NCBI GenBank assembly: GCA_964035575.1
Contig: OZ037868.1
Coordinates: forward strand, 62,001 to 126,000
Source: Rhynchopus sp. YZ270_cl-10
Lineage: Eukaryota; Euglenozoa; Diplonemea; Diplonemida; Diplonemidae
Direction: 5' to 3'
Length of the DNA stretch: 64,000 nt
Shown here: positions 22,041 through 34,501 of the stretch, piece by piece
How the letters are laid out: each line of letters begins with the position of its first letter
Position numbering within the stretch: the stretch's first letter is position 1
Translations under genes and position numbers: made by a program
The notes under the pieces: generated by a model
Databases searched by the model: none
What the model was told of the DNA's origin: nothing
The model's input: only the letters and a program-made list of their open reading frames with translations

Positions 22041-23120
22041 CTGCCTTATGACAAGCAATACGTAAGTTTATTCCGATTACACAAAGTAGGGGTAGTCTGC
22101 AAGCACCAGCCAAAAAAGAGTGAGATCGGTGATCAGGGAAAACAAACACCACCACACAACAACTTGACAACCACTAAAGGAATGAATCTACACTCGTGCC
22201 TGACAGTTAAACATATTTACATACCTTGTCTTCATCGTAACCTGCGCCTTCGCTGCTGTCAAGGTGCCTTCTCTGGGTACAGTGCCCAGTGTCCAGTACA
22301 GAAAAAAAAATTCGTCTAAAAAATCGAGTACGCAAAACCACATTTTAGACATTTTAGACCCCTACAGAGGCTCAAAAGTGCCAAATTTTGCTTTTATGGC
22401 CTCAAATCGTAAAAATTAGCTACTACAGTACACGGGGTATGACCGTATTTTGGCTGAAATTTTGACTTGAAAATTTTTTTCAACATTTGCCCAATCTGAG
22501 GTTTTCTTTGGATTTTTTGGGCCATTTTATGACCTACCACGGCCAGTTTTGGGCAAAAAAGTTATTTTTTCTTTGGTCAAAAATCGCCTTGTCTAACCAC
22601 TGTTCAGTGTAGGATTGTTCAAATACGTGTATTTGGTGAAACCCCAGTTGGTCAAAACACCCGAATTTTGCGTTTTTTTTGCATTTTTCGGTGCCCCAAG
22701 ACCCAACCCAGAGGCCAAATTTTTCCCGAAAAAAAAATTTTTTTTTTTGAGATTTTTCGATTTTTTGCTAAGGTGATGCCCATACAAAATGTACAGGGTG
22801 TACACAAATAGCCGTGGAATAAATTCTAGATGCTGCTCGTAAGTGCCTTTATTTGCACTTTTAGCCCAGTTTTGAGGTCATATGGACCCACCAAGGGCAT
22901 TTTTGTGTTGTCAAAAAAAAAAAAAAACCTGGTCACAGTGGCCAAATACCTGGTCACTGACCAGGTATACCTGGTCATGACCAGGTATACCTGGTCAATA
23001 CCTGGTCATTGACCAGGTATACCTGGTCATGACCAGGTGTACCTGGTCAATCTGACCAGGTCAAAACCTGGTCATATTACCTGGTCAACTGACCAGGTAT
23101 CCTCTGACCAGCGCACGGTG

Positions 23121-24660
23121 AAGGAAATTATGTAACAATAATTCATTTTGCCACTTTTTGGCGTATAGTGGCCACAACCTGCAGAGAACCACCCCAGAAT
23201 AGGTCAGAAACACCCTGTGAGGCAAAATTGGGTGAAAATTCGACTCTAGAATGTGAAAAAATGGGAAAAAATAGCAAAAAACTGGCTTTTTGGGGGTTTT
23301 GGCCATTTTGGCCAAAACCCCGATTTTTCATGAAAAAACATGAAAAAAACACCAAATTCGATGTTTCAGAGAGTCATTTGAGACCTATTTTGCCCCAAAA
23401 ACGTGCTTGGAGTCCATTCTCGCCTGTTTTTCACATTTTTACGCCTTTTCTTTGGTGAATTTGGCCAAAATTTGGTCAAAATGACCCCCTGTCCACCCCC
23501 TGTCGACCCCCTGTCCAAGGCCAGGATTTTTCCCCTGGCCATCACATAAAGTAGGGTATGGTGCAAATTTTGGTATGTACCCCCCCAAAAAATGGTCTGC
23601 GGACCCAACGGAACCGTTTTTTTACCCTTTGGAGGACTCAGAAGCACTAGAAATGGGGAAAACGAGTGAAAAATTGCCCTCCCCCCCAGAGAGGGGGGTA
23701 GGGGCGGTTTTTGGGCTAAAAAATGCCAAATTAGGGCCGCCAGAGGCCTCTTGGGGTCACTCTCCTGTGGAAATCGTACTCCTAGGGGTCCTGTGGGCCT
23801 GATTTCGACGAGCTGCACCCTTTTGGGCCCCTCGAACCGATCTTGGTTTGAAATATTGAGTCGAATATGACCCCTGGACAGGGGGTAGACAGGGGTCATT
23901 TTGACCTCAAAACACCAAAAAGCGGCCAAAAAAAGTACCTAAAGTGTCCAAAACAGGTCGGAATGGACTCACGGGACATCCCTGGGGTAGTTTTGTGTCC
24001 AAGCAGCTGTCATGATGTCGAAATTTTACAATTTTTTTTGAAAATTTGGTCAAAAATGGTCATTTGTCCCAAAATGGCCCAAATGGCCGATTTGTGCTTT
24101 ATTTTCCATTTTTTTTGTGTTTCTGGTAATCAGTCACCCAAAAAAAAGGACACATTTTTGCCATACCATACATATTTGTTCGGTTCCTCCCATTTTTTGT
24201 GCAATTTTTCGTGTTTTTTGCATTTTTTTTGCATTTTTTTTGACCAAAACTTAGTGAAACTTAGTAAAACTTAGTGAAACTTAGCAAAACTTAGTGAAAC
24301 TTAGTGAAAATTTGCTGAAAATAACCCCAACAAAACCATTTCTTGAGCGGAATACCCCCCTGTATGGGTAATTGTGGTTGAAAATAGGTGCCTAGAACAT
24401 GTTCTGAGTGGTTTTGGGGGTGAAATTGCCCCAAATACCCCCACAAAGCAAAAAATGTGCCAAAATTGGCCATTTTGCCCCAAATGGCCAAAAGGGCTGA
24501 AAATCCTATTTTTTCACACTTTTTTCACTTTCTGAGGTGCCAAACCATGAAATTCTGGGTCACACTGCCCCGGAAACCTATTTTGGGTGTCAGACACACC
24601 CTGAGGTGCCCACTAGATGCCCAAAAAATGACGAAATAATTATTGTTACATAATTTCCTT
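23121..24660. mobile_element. 1.54-kb TIR element inserted in a larger element's end
   Basis: Perfect 23-bp inverted termini beginning AAGGAAATTATGTAAC (23121-23143 and 24638-24660). It interrupts the right terminus of the 20093-24678 element between CACGGTG and AGGGGACT. The empty version at 20100-20119 has TT at this place. The interior is low-complexity (GGCCAAAATTTTGG-like) with AAACTTAGTG tandem units at 24248-24310 and no convincing protein gene. Confidence 0.65.
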
Positions 24661-24697
24661 AGGGGACTGCGGCCCCTAGGGGGGGGGGGGGGGGGGT

Positions 24698-25958
24698 AGG
24701 GGGAGCCACGTATAAGGAAATCCTTAAGGATTTGCTGTCCGAAACCCATTTTTTTGAAATTTGGGTGAAGAAATCCACTAAAATGGGCGTGCCTGGCCGC
24801 AAATCGCCCTGGGGATCACCCATATATCCCAATAAACCACCTGACGACCTTCACAGAGCATTTCTTGTCTCAAAAAAATCGATTTTTTGAGAAAAAACAC
24901 CCCAAAATTGCGTAACGCTCGCGTAACGCTTGGTGACCAAAATTTAACACTTGCCAAGAAATTTCTCCAATCAGACAAAACTCCTTCTAAACACCCGAAA
25001 AACACTTCAGTCCACATCCGCTGGGGTCCCAGGGTGGAAATATATGGTTTTTGCAGCTTTTAGGGGTCCTGGGAGGGTCCCAGGCGTATTCACGAGGGAC
25101 GGAACCGCTTATAATGCCCGAAATTGCCTCTTTTTTAGGGTGCTTTTTCACCTTAAAAATTCAAAAAAAAGTGCTCAGACAATCACAGAAGTGTCCAAAC
25201 CCCCTCGGAACTACTCGCCAGACCCCCTGCAGGGTGGAGAATCATATTTGCGATCACTTTTTGGGCTAGTTTGCCCAAAATAACCCCGTGTCCCACTTTT
25301 GTCCCACTTGTCCCAAAATAGGCCAAAATACCCCATTTTGGGACAAGTGGGACAAAAGTGGGACACGGGGTTATTTTGGGCAAACTAGCCCAAAAAGTGA
25401 TCGCAAATATGATTCTCCACCCTGCAGGGGGTCTGGCGAGTAGTTCCGAGGGGGTTTGGACACTTCTGTGATTGTCTGAGCACTTTTTTTTGAATTTTTA
25501 AGGTGAAAAAGCACCCTAAAAAAGAGGCAATTTCGGGCATTATAAGCGGTTCCGTCCCTCGTGAATACGCCTGGGACCCTCCCAGGACCCCTAAAAGCTG
25601 CAAAAACCATATATTTCCACCCTGGGACCCCAGCGGATGTGGACTGAAGTGTTTTTCGGGTGTTTAGAAGGAGTTTTGTCTGATTGGAGAAATTTCTTGG
25701 CAAGTGTTAAATTTTGGTCACCAATCGTGACGCAAACGTGACGCGGTTTTTGGGCTTTTTTTCACAAAAAATCGATTTTTTTGAGACAAGAAGTGCTCTG
25801 TGAAGGTCGTCAGGTGGTTTATTGGGATATATGGGTGATCCCCAGGGCGATTTGCGGCCAGGCACGCCCATTTTAGTGGATTTCTTCACCCAAATTTCAA
25901 AAAAATGGGTTTTGGACAGCAAAACGCCCTTGGTGGCTCCCCCTAGCGGGGGGGGGGA
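24698..25958. mobile_element. Giant foldback element with a 390-bp perfect palindrome
   Basis: Arms 24930-25319 and 25335-25724 are perfect reverse complements around a 15-bp spacer (axis 25327). Beyond a short mismatch zone the complementarity resumes, with small indels, to the ends (GGGGGAGCCAC at left, GTGGCTCCCCC at right). Identical short ORFs on opposite strands are a by-product. No transposase seen. It abuts the G-run at the end of the 20093-24678 element. Confidence 0.8.
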
Positions 25959-27100
25959 TGGTTTTTCATTGTAGCTCTCGAGAGAAGTATTACTTGAATA
26001 CACAAAAATCCAATTCTCGTGACTGTGCACCTTGGTGCGTGACCAGGACCCGAAGAAGAGTTGTTGCAAAAGCGAATCGGAGCCTCACTGCTACATAGTC
26101 ACCTTAAAACAAAAAAAACCCCCACACAGACCCTGGGTAATATTCTGTAAGGAAGAGACAACGCGCACACGATCCGCTTTTCACACAAAAAAGATAAAAC
26201 GAGCTTTAAAAAAAAAAAAATGAAATTTGGGGCACTTCAATAACACTAGAATACTTATTGCAGAAACAAACAAGGGAGGGAAGAGCAAGGGAGAGAGAGG
26301 GGGAAAGTCCCAAAGAATAAAGAAAAGTTTATAAGATGATCCTAAGCCTCTCGTGCTTAGCCACCTTAAGAATAAAAATAAAGGTTGAAAGTGCAAACGC
26401 CTCACCAGCTTCATCAGGCGGACGCAGGCATTGGGTAAAAATAAAAAAAACAACAGTGCTGTCAGCAAACTATACAGAGCTCCCGAAAAAAAATAAAATC
26501 GTACCACGGTTGCTGTATGTTGTGCTGGTCACTGCAAACACTGAAGATCACTGTATTTCTTTTTTTCGTTTTCGTTTTTTTTGGGGATGGTGTGATATGA
26601 TTTCTATAGACTCTCCAACAGTAGTGGGGGAAAAGGTTGCATTTCTTAGTTTCTTCTTTTACTCGGTGTAGTTGGTTTGGGGTATGGGGTGGAGGGGAGT
26701 CAGCACTTAAGTGGAGGTGGAGAGTGGAGAGTGGAGAGAACGCCGAAAAGACGACCTATCGTTGTCGCCTGGTTACACCAATATGTGGTCCACATTTTAC
26801 TTTTGGCAGCCTCGGGCGTACCATATATTGGGACAATATTTCAGGCGCATTTAATTAATCCAATGAAAGCTGTCACACAGACAGTACACGGTACCCTAGA
26901 ATTTGTTAAGGTGTCCTACTTTATTACACTTCTGGAAAAAACATTGCTTAAAATGTTTTGAACCGTGGTGCGTTTTAGGGACTATTCTCTTAGGGATTTG
27001 GTGGGAGGGACTCAAAAGGTCAGGGCAGTACAAAATAAAAAGTATTTCAACATTATGCATTCAATAAATTGATCAGCAGCGTATGTGGAAAATAAAATAC

Positions 27101-27232
27101 AAAGTGTCGCTTTGTCGTTCCCTCACCCCCCTTCTTGTAGTTATTTGATGCGTTGACGCTTCCACTAAAAAATCACCTGTTGGGTGGTGGTGTTGCGGAG
27201 CACGGTTGGGTGAGTGAACGACGTGACACTTT
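27101..27232. mobile_element. MITE, copy 1 of 2 (AAAGTGTC termini)
   Basis: 132 bp bounded by AAAGTGTC and GACACTTT with partly paired flanking sequence (GTCGTTC, GAACGAC). A second copy at 60406-60537 is very similar over its whole length and in the same orientation; similarity continues past the right end (CCGCTCACAAAGTAGTGTGC), so the true boundary may be larger. Confidence 0.6.
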
Positions 27233-29346
27233 CCGCTCACAAAGTAGTGTGCGTAAAAAAAAAAAAACCACCTCGTTCGTCCTTTTGTTTAGTAGGTACG
27301 CTACTACCCACTGTCAAAAAAAAAAAGAAGAAAATTTCCCTTTTGCCTGAAGCACAGAAATGAGGTTGTGCAACAACAAAGGGAGGGGAATAAATACAAA
27401 GGTCTCAGAGGTTTGAAGCATTGCCCACACCACAAGTGTATTTCTAGAAAAGAAATTACACACAAAAACACAAAAAAAGAGAGCAGCTTTCGGTGTGAGT
27501 GGAACCCTCTGTCTCTCGCTCTTATGTTGCGGTGTATGAACTAATGAACAAATTTGTACCTTTTTTCTCCCCTCTTTTCTTCTTGAGTGTTCGTTGATTT
27601 TTTTGTTCTTTGTTCGGTGAAAAAAACTTCGCGGTAAATTTAACTATTTTCTCTGGCCTGAGGGGGGGGTGTCAACACCAAGGGTAGCCCAGCTACAAGG
27701 TCATACGTCTTTCAGTTCACAACGAATTGAAAGCGTTATTATTTTTTGAGCCAGCATACAAAACCCGCCTGATGCTCTCGGCCTTTGAGAAAAATAATAA
27801 AGTGAAGTTAATTAGTGCATAACGCCTCTGGGGCGCAGACACTGACATTCCCGCGGGGTTATCGAACCCCCCCGGAGTGTTGCAATAATAAAACCCCTCG
27901 TTGTCGTTTGTTCAGTTGCTACGGCTGTCTCGTCTTCAAAAAAAATCTTTGAAATGACAACGACGTGGATTCCAGATGAGCTGGGTTGGGTCCGGTACAT
28001 TTGAGAAGGAGAGGAAAAAAAAATCGTTTGGCAATTTTAGATAAGAGTCACTGTAGAAAGGTTTCTTCAGGTCACATTGCACCCAAAAAAAAAACAAAAT
28101 ACACAAACCCTCTAAACTTTGCCAGGAGACGATGTCTGAATTGAATCGACACGCACAACAACAAAAAAACTTGACTTGGAATACAAGAACCCACTCGTGA
28201 CAGTGTACCTTTGGTTCATGACCGGGTGTACCGGGTGGGGGAATAAAAGGGGGGGAACGGGAACGGGAACGGTGCAATTCAAGTGCGAGTGGAGAAGAAA
28301 GAGGGAGAGAAGGAGAGAAAAGAAGGGGATGGGGAAATGGTTGGATTCCGTCATATGTGTTTTTCTTTCTTTGTGTTCTCAACATAAATTATTCCATTGT
28401 GTTTTTTTTTTTTTTTTTTTTTTGGAGGTATTTTTTAAAAAACCACGTTGCAAAAATATTCTCTCTTTTTTTTTGCCTTTTTACCCCTTTTTTGAAACCT
28501 ACGTTGTGCTGTGCAAAGGATTGCTCCTGGTTACACTTTGTTTATTTACATCATTTCCCCGCTCCTTCGCCCAACTCTCATTTTTTGCAACTCTTCTCGT
28601 ATTGCACAGCACTAGATTCTACTATAGATGCTATACAATGCAACAAGACCGAATCGGCCTCACTAAGGCCACAGGCGTGATACCCTCATGTTCACTTCCA
28701 CAGTACAACTCAAAATAGGCGTTGCCCAAAAAGAGACAAAAAGAAGTGGACCTTAGCTTATCATAAGAGCAGACTAAAAGAACGTATTTTGGCTTTAGGG
28801 GGGGGAAGGTGCAAAACGCAACTGTTCCGTGCGTAAGGTGTGTAACGTATAACACTATTCTGTGTTGACATTTTTTATTACCCACGACACGCACCCACTG
28901 ACCACCTGGCCGTGAAAGAGGAAACCCCTATCAAACCAAATCATAAGAGAAGTGAAGAGTACTTTGCTACAAACGCCCTTACCGTTCATCGAGGCGAACG
29001 CGGCACTGAAAAAAAAAAGAATTTTTAAAAAAAGAGCAATTTTGGAAGATGTGGTTCGATTTTGATCGCAAGAGGGGTGAATGGGAGCACTTTGGGGTGA
29101 AAAAAAGAGGAAAGTTTCTTCGTAAGGCGAAAAAGCCCTCTCGTGAGGTGCTTAGTCACCAAAAGAAAATAAAAGGAAAAAATGGGATCCAGGTGTTGGG
29201 TTGGATTTGCACGACAATGAAATTGCAATAACGATAAAAAAAATCCCCCGACATATTTTCTTCAACAAAAACCCCCCATCTTTTTTTTGGAGAGAAAACA
29301 TGTCGAGCCGAGGTCAGGGACATTCTAAATTTGTCTTTTTTTTTTT

Positions 29347-29390
29347 TGAAAAACTAGTGTAGACACCCGAGGATGAGCCCTACTACCACA
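29347..29390 (+). repeat. Hairpin repeat family D (representative copy)
   Basis: Pattern: poly-T, TTGAAAA, TAGTGTAGACACCC, a short loop, then TCCACTA-like closing arm. Other plus-strand copies: 35252-35292, 49238-49292, 50096-50152, 52142-52197 and 62014-62068. The two at 49238 and 50096 are nearly identical (ACCCTAGAGTGTGCTCCAC). Confidence 0.65.
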
Positions 29391-30015
29391 AGGGTATCTA
29401 ATATCTCTTTTTTTTTTTCTTCCTGAAACTTTGAGAACCGACGGTCTTGGAGTGCATTTTCTCGAAACAGAAAAAGGTACTCGGTACGTCAGCTAGTTGG
29501 CGGTACGACTGGCGACGCGGGACGAACCGAGAGCTGACTTTCAGGTTCCCGAGTGGTCGCTCATCAGACCCTCCCCTCCACGACAGGGTTCAAACGTATA
29601 ACCTCATTTGAGATGTGACACAAAAGGGGAAAAAAAGAAGAAAAAAATTAATAGATGATCCTAAGCCTATGCTCTGTCACCTCAAAACACTTAAATCGAA
29701 GAAATCAGTTCAACAAAAGAACCAATGAATAAAACAAAAAAAAAAGGAAGGGGTGTATTAAACTTGCATTATATGTAGGGGGGGCAGGGAAGTTTACCTC
29801 CCTGAGGACTGAAAAGAATTGCCCCGCATACCCCCCCGCTCCGGCCAACAGGAGGAAATATAGACGCACACTCTGTGCGTTTGGAAAGGCATAGTTAAAC
29901 CCATTGGCCGGATCCCAAAAAAAAAAAATTGAGAAACAAAACGTGAGATATGGAACGGAATAACCCAAAGACTATGCTCATATCTTGTGAGAAAAAAATA
30001 GAGAAAATAAACTGT

Positions 30016-30075
30016 GGTTGCTGATGCAGGCACACCTCCGACTGACCCACGCACGATGCCAGCCCCGGATGAAAG
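30016..30075 (+). repeat. Repeat family G (representative copy)
   Basis: Core TGATGCAGGCA followed by CCTCCGACTGACCCACG. Other plus-strand copies: 37086-37143, 37886-37930 (divergent) and 59898-59962. Those at 30016 and 37086 also share a downstream GGATGAAAGCA segment. TGATG and CTGA resemble snoRNA C and D boxes, but spacing is too short to call one. Confidence 0.55.
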
Positions 30076-30949
30076 CACAAAACAAAAATGTAAAAAAAAT
30101 CAAAAAAAAAAAAATCACTCTTTCTGTGGAAGGCACGCTACCTCCTCAAGAAACAAACACAAAAGTTTATAAGATGATCCCAAACTTCTCTCGCATATGA
30201 GATCTCCAAAAAAAATTGAGGGGAAGGGGAAGGGACTAAGGGGGAGGGGAGGGGGAAAGAGTTCGGAATAGGGGACGGTATATTGCCACAACACCCAACA
30301 ACAAACCCACATTATTTTTTTTTTTTTTTGAAATACAAAAGCCAACTCTCGGTGGGCAGTGTACCTATTAAAGAGAAAAAAAGCGTCCTTTTTTGTTTTG
30401 ACTCTGAAGATGTAGATGATTTTACTTCGACAGCTAGGTTCCTCAGGTTTTGTAACACTTTGCCGAGGCAGTGCGCCATCTTCGACTAGGTCATGTGTTG
30501 AGAATTAGGTGTCTTAGAAAATCTTGTGGTCGTGGCGTGGACCCACTCTTCAGAGCAACAAAACAGATAAGACCTTTATTGTGAGCGTATGTTTTTTGGT
30601 GTGGATAATGTCCAAGAGGGAAAAATCATGGGAAAATCAAAAATGGGTAGATAAATTAAACAAAAAAGAAGGTAAAAAAAACGGACTCGAAGGAAAGAAC
30701 GATTCTTAAAAACCGGTGAACGCAAAAACAAAAATACCGGTCTTTTTAAAAACAAAACAAAGAATGTGCGAAAAAAAAACGGGGAAAAAAAAAGTATGTT
30801 CCCCTCCACGCTCTAGTTCGACAAAATAGGTTCCTGAGGGTACCTATGCCCTCATTTTTCATATAGGATCGAGAAGACAAGATTTGACTTTTGTCTCTTT
30901 TTGTGTCTGCATTGCCAATATCCCTTTACCCCACATCCCCAACAGCGTT

Positions 30950-33900
30950 CTAGACATAGGTCACTTCTTCGTCAACCTTTGTGGAGTCTGGAGACGCACT
31001 TTGCGAGTCATTTTTGATTGACCTGTTGAAGGTGTTGTTTCTGCCCATACGGCGCGATGAGTGCGGGCGGAGTGGGGTCACTGGTGACGACGGTGTGTCA
31101 GATGTGGCTACAGCTGTGTAACGCCCCGCTGGAAGAAAGTTCCCACGCCCTCCACCAGCACCAGTGGTGGACGTGGCACGCTCACCCGCGGACACCATGC
31201 TTGCATCGAGGCCCATGTACGAAGATGCGAGGTCCCTCTCGTGCCGTGTGGAGTTGTTGCTGGCGCTGTCGCCTGCAGGCGAGTGGCGCACCGGAAGGAG
31301 GGTCGTCTCAAGCAGCTCAGGGTCGTCAGAGCTTCCGTCCAGCTTGTCGCCCTTAGCCTCGCGTGCAAAGACCTCCTCCTGCAGGAGGGCGCGGCTGCGG
31401 GTGAACAGGATGTGCAGCTCGCAGCACACATCGCACACAACCTTCGTCAGAATGAGCACGGCGCACGCAATGAAGATGACACCCGCCACGTCAAAGATCG
31501 TACCCGTGCTTGTCTCGTTGTAGTACCCCACAGCCATGAGCGCGCAGGCAAGCGCCTGTGTGCCGTTGATGAGGAAGTCTGCAACCATGTCACGCATCCT
31601 GCAGAACGGGTGCAGCACTGCGTTCAGCACAATCAGGCCGACCAGGACCAGCGTCTGCGCAACCTTGACGTGTGCACAGCCAATGTAGTCCGAGGTGTCG
31701 ATAGCAGCTGCTGCAGAGAGTGCAAGACTGGCGGAAAGGATCGTGAATGCGTAGTACACCTGAGGGTTGTGTGGTGTGGTTTTGATGCTGAAAGAAGAGA
31801 AACCCGAGAAAAAAAAAAGGTAAAACGAACGTGACTATCGCGCACGTAGCTGAATCACGAACGATTTGCACGTTTAAAAAAAATGGTTGGAACATGACAT
31901 TTCTTAGCAAGGGCAACCCTTTGGCAGGGACGTGAAGCATACCTCAGACTGTGTGAACATCCTCAGCACGCACGTGAAGCGCAGGGCGAAGTGGTAGTCC
32001 TCGCGCTTGCTGACCCACTCGCCAGGGCCGAAGAGGAAGGTGGTGAGCGTCTCGCCCTCGCGGGATGGCATGGGCTCGTAGATGGCTTCCTTCGGAACGT
32101 TGCGCTGGACGAGGAGCAGCACGTAGAAAGGCAGCGCAAGACAGGCTACAGTCGTCGTGACACCAAGGAAGAAGAGCGGCAAGGTAGGCGGGTGTGCTGT
32201 CAGCACCATGCCTGCAAGCGAAAACCCCTGGAACAGCACAATAAACACAAACAGTGGTGCCGACGGGAAGCGCAGCAGACCGTACGCGTCGTACGTGTTG
32301 AACGTCTTCCGCATCTTGTCCGCAAACATGTTGTTGAAGACAAACCCAAGCCCCAGGCAGACCAACGTCACCACAACAACGATGATTGTGTTCCCGATGA
32401 TCGCCCCTGCCGCCTTGCTCCCTCCCACGCTGAAGCGCAGCGGGTGGAAGAACCACGGGAACTGCTTCTCGTCGCCACACCCCTGCGCAATAAGACCAAG
32501 GCGCATGCCTGCAGGCGAGCCCATGATGCCCCCAAGGGCTGCTGTTGTGGGCACCATCTCGGGGCTGTCGTACACCTCCCTCTCGACCATACCCAGCGGC
32601 TCTGAGGTGTTGTACACTGCTGCGTCACGTGCCGGGGTAAGCGTGCTGCTTGGCTGCGGCGACCACGTATCCGTCGTCGGTGCGTCTGTTGCGAGCACTG
32701 TCGGTGCCGTCGTCACAGGGACAGGTGGCGGCGGAGCATACGTGCCCGAGCGGAGGGGGACGTTTGTTGTGGGATCCTGAGGCACGGATGTCCTGTACTG
32801 CGGAGCAAACGTAACGGGCGACATTGTGCGTGGTGCTGTCGTGGTCGGTGGCCTCGTGGGTGGCGAGTACGTCGGCGGGTTGCGTGTCAGCGGTGCAGCT
32901 GTCAGCGGTGCACGTGTCTCAGGAGCATCCGTATCAGGCGACAGCGTCAACGGCGGCAGCGTTGTCGGTGCAGGTGTCAGCGGTGCGTCCGTAAGCGGCA
33001 CATCCGTCGGTGTGATGGTCGGCTGGGCTGTCGGCTCAGCTGTCGGCGCAATGGTTGGTGGTGCAGTAGGGACGGCCGTCGGGACTGCAGTCGGGATCGC
33101 TGTGGGTGTGGTGGTGGGCACGCTGGTTGGCACAGCTGTTGGGATGGCAGTCGGGGTTGCGGTCGGGATGGCTGTTGGCACAGCGGTTGGAATTGCTGTC
33201 GGGACTGCTGTCGGTGAAGCCGTCGGTACAGCAGTCGGGATCGCTGTTGGCACAGCAGTTGGATTTGCTGTAGGGATGGCAGTCGGGGCCACTGTGGGGA
33301 TGGCTGTCGGAATTGCTGTTGGAACTGCTGTCGGGATTGCTGTGGGGATTGCAGTTGGGATGGCTGTCGGAATAGCTGTTGGAATTGCTGTAGGGATGGC
33401 TGTTGGCACAGCTGTCGGAATTGCTGTGGGGATTGCAGTTGGAATTGCTGTTGGAATTGCCGTGGGGATGGCTGTCGGAATGGCTGTTGGCACAGCAGTC
33501 GGGATTGCAGTTGGAATTGCCGTGGGGATGGCAGTCGGGATAGCTGTTGGAACTGCTGTTGGCACAGCAGTCGGGATAGCTGTCGGAATTGCAGTGGGGA
33601 TGGCAGTCGGAATCGCTGTCGGGATGGCTGTTGGCACAGCAGTCGGGATTGCGGTTGGGACGGCTGTCGGCACAGCTGTTGGAATTGCAGTAGGGATGGC
33701 TGTTGGGATGGCAGTAGGGATAGCTGTTGGAACTGCTGTTGGCACAGCAGTAGGGATAGCTGTCGGGATTGCAGTCGGGATTGCCGTGGGTACAGCAGTC
33801 GGTGCCGGTGTTGGCGGTGCTGGCGTGGGTGCGATAGTTGTGCCTGGCACTAATGTGGGGGGCGCATCTGTGGTGCAGGAGAACTGGATTTCGAAGATGT

Positions 33901-34354
33901 ACGCCTGGTAGGTGGAGTACCTTGTGTTGATATAGAACCTCCAGTACTTTGACGTGGCACCTGCAGGAAAGACGTACGAGTTCATAACTTTGGTCGTCCT
34001 TCTGACTGCATTCATTTGCTCGTAGACTGATACCCACGGGCCTGTGGCGGTAGTACTGGTTTCGATGTTAAACCTCTTGGGCTCATGTGTGGAGTCACCT
34101 GCACCCGCAAACGAAAATGTGTTGTAGTGCTGTGCAGTGCTAAATTCCAACGTCACCCAGTTGGGCACACCCCACCCTCCTGGATGCCCTGCGTCCCACT
34201 TCGAGTTGATGTCCCCGTCCACAATCTCCTCCGCAACGTGCCCTCTGTCGACACGGTGGTCACTGTAGTCGAGAATGGTGGGATGCTCCAACACGCAGCC
34301 CTGCGCAAGCAATGCACAGGCACACAGTAGCAACATCTTTCCACCAGTGTTCAT
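30950..34354 (-). CDS. F5/8 type C (discoidin) / PT-stalk / seven-TM surface protein, copy 2
   Basis: Two exons, 34354-31943 and 31759-30950, give about 1073 residues. Domain order matches copy 1: signal peptide, F5/8 type C domain (about 22-155, WVTLEFSTAQHYNTF), a much shorter PT stalk (about 165-580), a seven-helix membrane domain (from about 615) and a Ser-rich cytosolic tail ending DEEVTYV. Between helices 1 and 2 it reads FNNMFADKMRK where the LamG gene and copy 1 read FDCKMRK. This 4-residue difference groups those two genes against this one. The discoidin domain differs from copy 1 at scattered sites. Upstream, the SHIPPO-type gene ends only 148 bp before this start, close enough for one polycistronic transcript. 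Role inferred: surface recognition of a glycan or lipid. Confidence 0.88.
31760..31942 (-). other. Spliceosomal intron, 183 bp, enlarged by a hairpin-like insertion
   Basis: Donor GAG then GTATGCTTC and acceptor CCTCAG then GTGTACTAC are identical to the 74-bp intron of copy 1, as are about 35 bp after the donor. The extra 109 bp include a poly-T flanked, self-complementary stretch (plus strand ACGTGACTATCGCGCACGT at about 31829-31847) resembling the family B hairpins. Confidence 0.8.
33060..33810 (-). repeat. Coding minisatellite of the PT stalk (third family member)
   Basis: About 0.75 kb of 12-bp units (Pro-Thr-Ala-Ile/Val with rare Pro, Ser, Asn and Thr variants), the shortest of the three related stalks. 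Open in the gene frame. Confidence 0.9.
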
Positions 34355-34363
34355 GTTGTTTAT

Positions 34364-34365
34364 CT
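34364..34365 (-). promoter_or_regulatory. Putative splice acceptor before discoidin gene copy 2
   Basis: The minus strand reads TTTCTTTCCCCCCCTCCTCC, then CACCAATGATGCAG, then ATAAACAAC and ATG at 34354; the proximal 40 bp match copy 1. Confidence 0.4.
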
Positions 34366-34501
34366 GCATCATTGGTGGTGGGTGGTACAGGGGAGGAGGG
34401 GGGGAAAGAAATATTACACCCTTTTTTTTTGGAAAAAATACAAAAACAAACAAACACATCTAAATCTACAACAACAAAGGTTAGAACGACCCACCCCACC
34501 C

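Larger units (their letters stand above)
20093..24678. mobile_element. Composite TIR transposon with palindromic subterminal arrays
   Basis: The left end reads TAGGGGCCGCAGTCCCCTAA then CACCGTGCGCTGGTCAG. The right end is the complement, but split: CTGACCAGCGCACGGTG ends at 23120 and TTAGGGGACTGCGGCCCCTA sits at 24659-24678, separated by the element at 23121-24660. The left end gives the uninterrupted reference. Subterminal arrays of TGACCAGGT/ACCTGGTCA lie at about 20120-20225 and 22928-23106. The interior (20340-22920) has no intact transposase; short coding-like pieces (20595-20905, 21273-21482) include cysteine-rich segments I cannot firmly assign. Confidence 0.6.
25960..30949. other. Intergenic, dispersed repeats
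   Basis: No gene recognised. Contains hairpin repeats of families A (26071, 26327, 29112, 29649, 30165), C (25991, 28166, 30327), D (29347) and G (30016), a MITE at 27101-27232 and a poly-T run of over 20 bases near 28402. Confidence 0.5.

Noticed and set aside
24951-25703. Identical 110-codon ORFs on opposite strands
   Set aside because: They follow from the perfect palindrome; no start codon or domain supports them.
29490-29605. tRNA-like stretch with GAGTGGTC and GGGTTCAAAC
   Set aside because: The T and anticodon arms do not pair, so it is not a tRNA gene.
30022-30048. C/D-box snoRNA in repeat family G
   Set aside because: TGATG and CTGA are present, but too close together and without a terminal stem.
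32157-32780. Plus-strand ORFs conserved opposite the membrane domains (also 162-773 and 8254-8865)
   Set aside because: Conserved only because the minus-strand coding sequence is nearly identical between paralogues.
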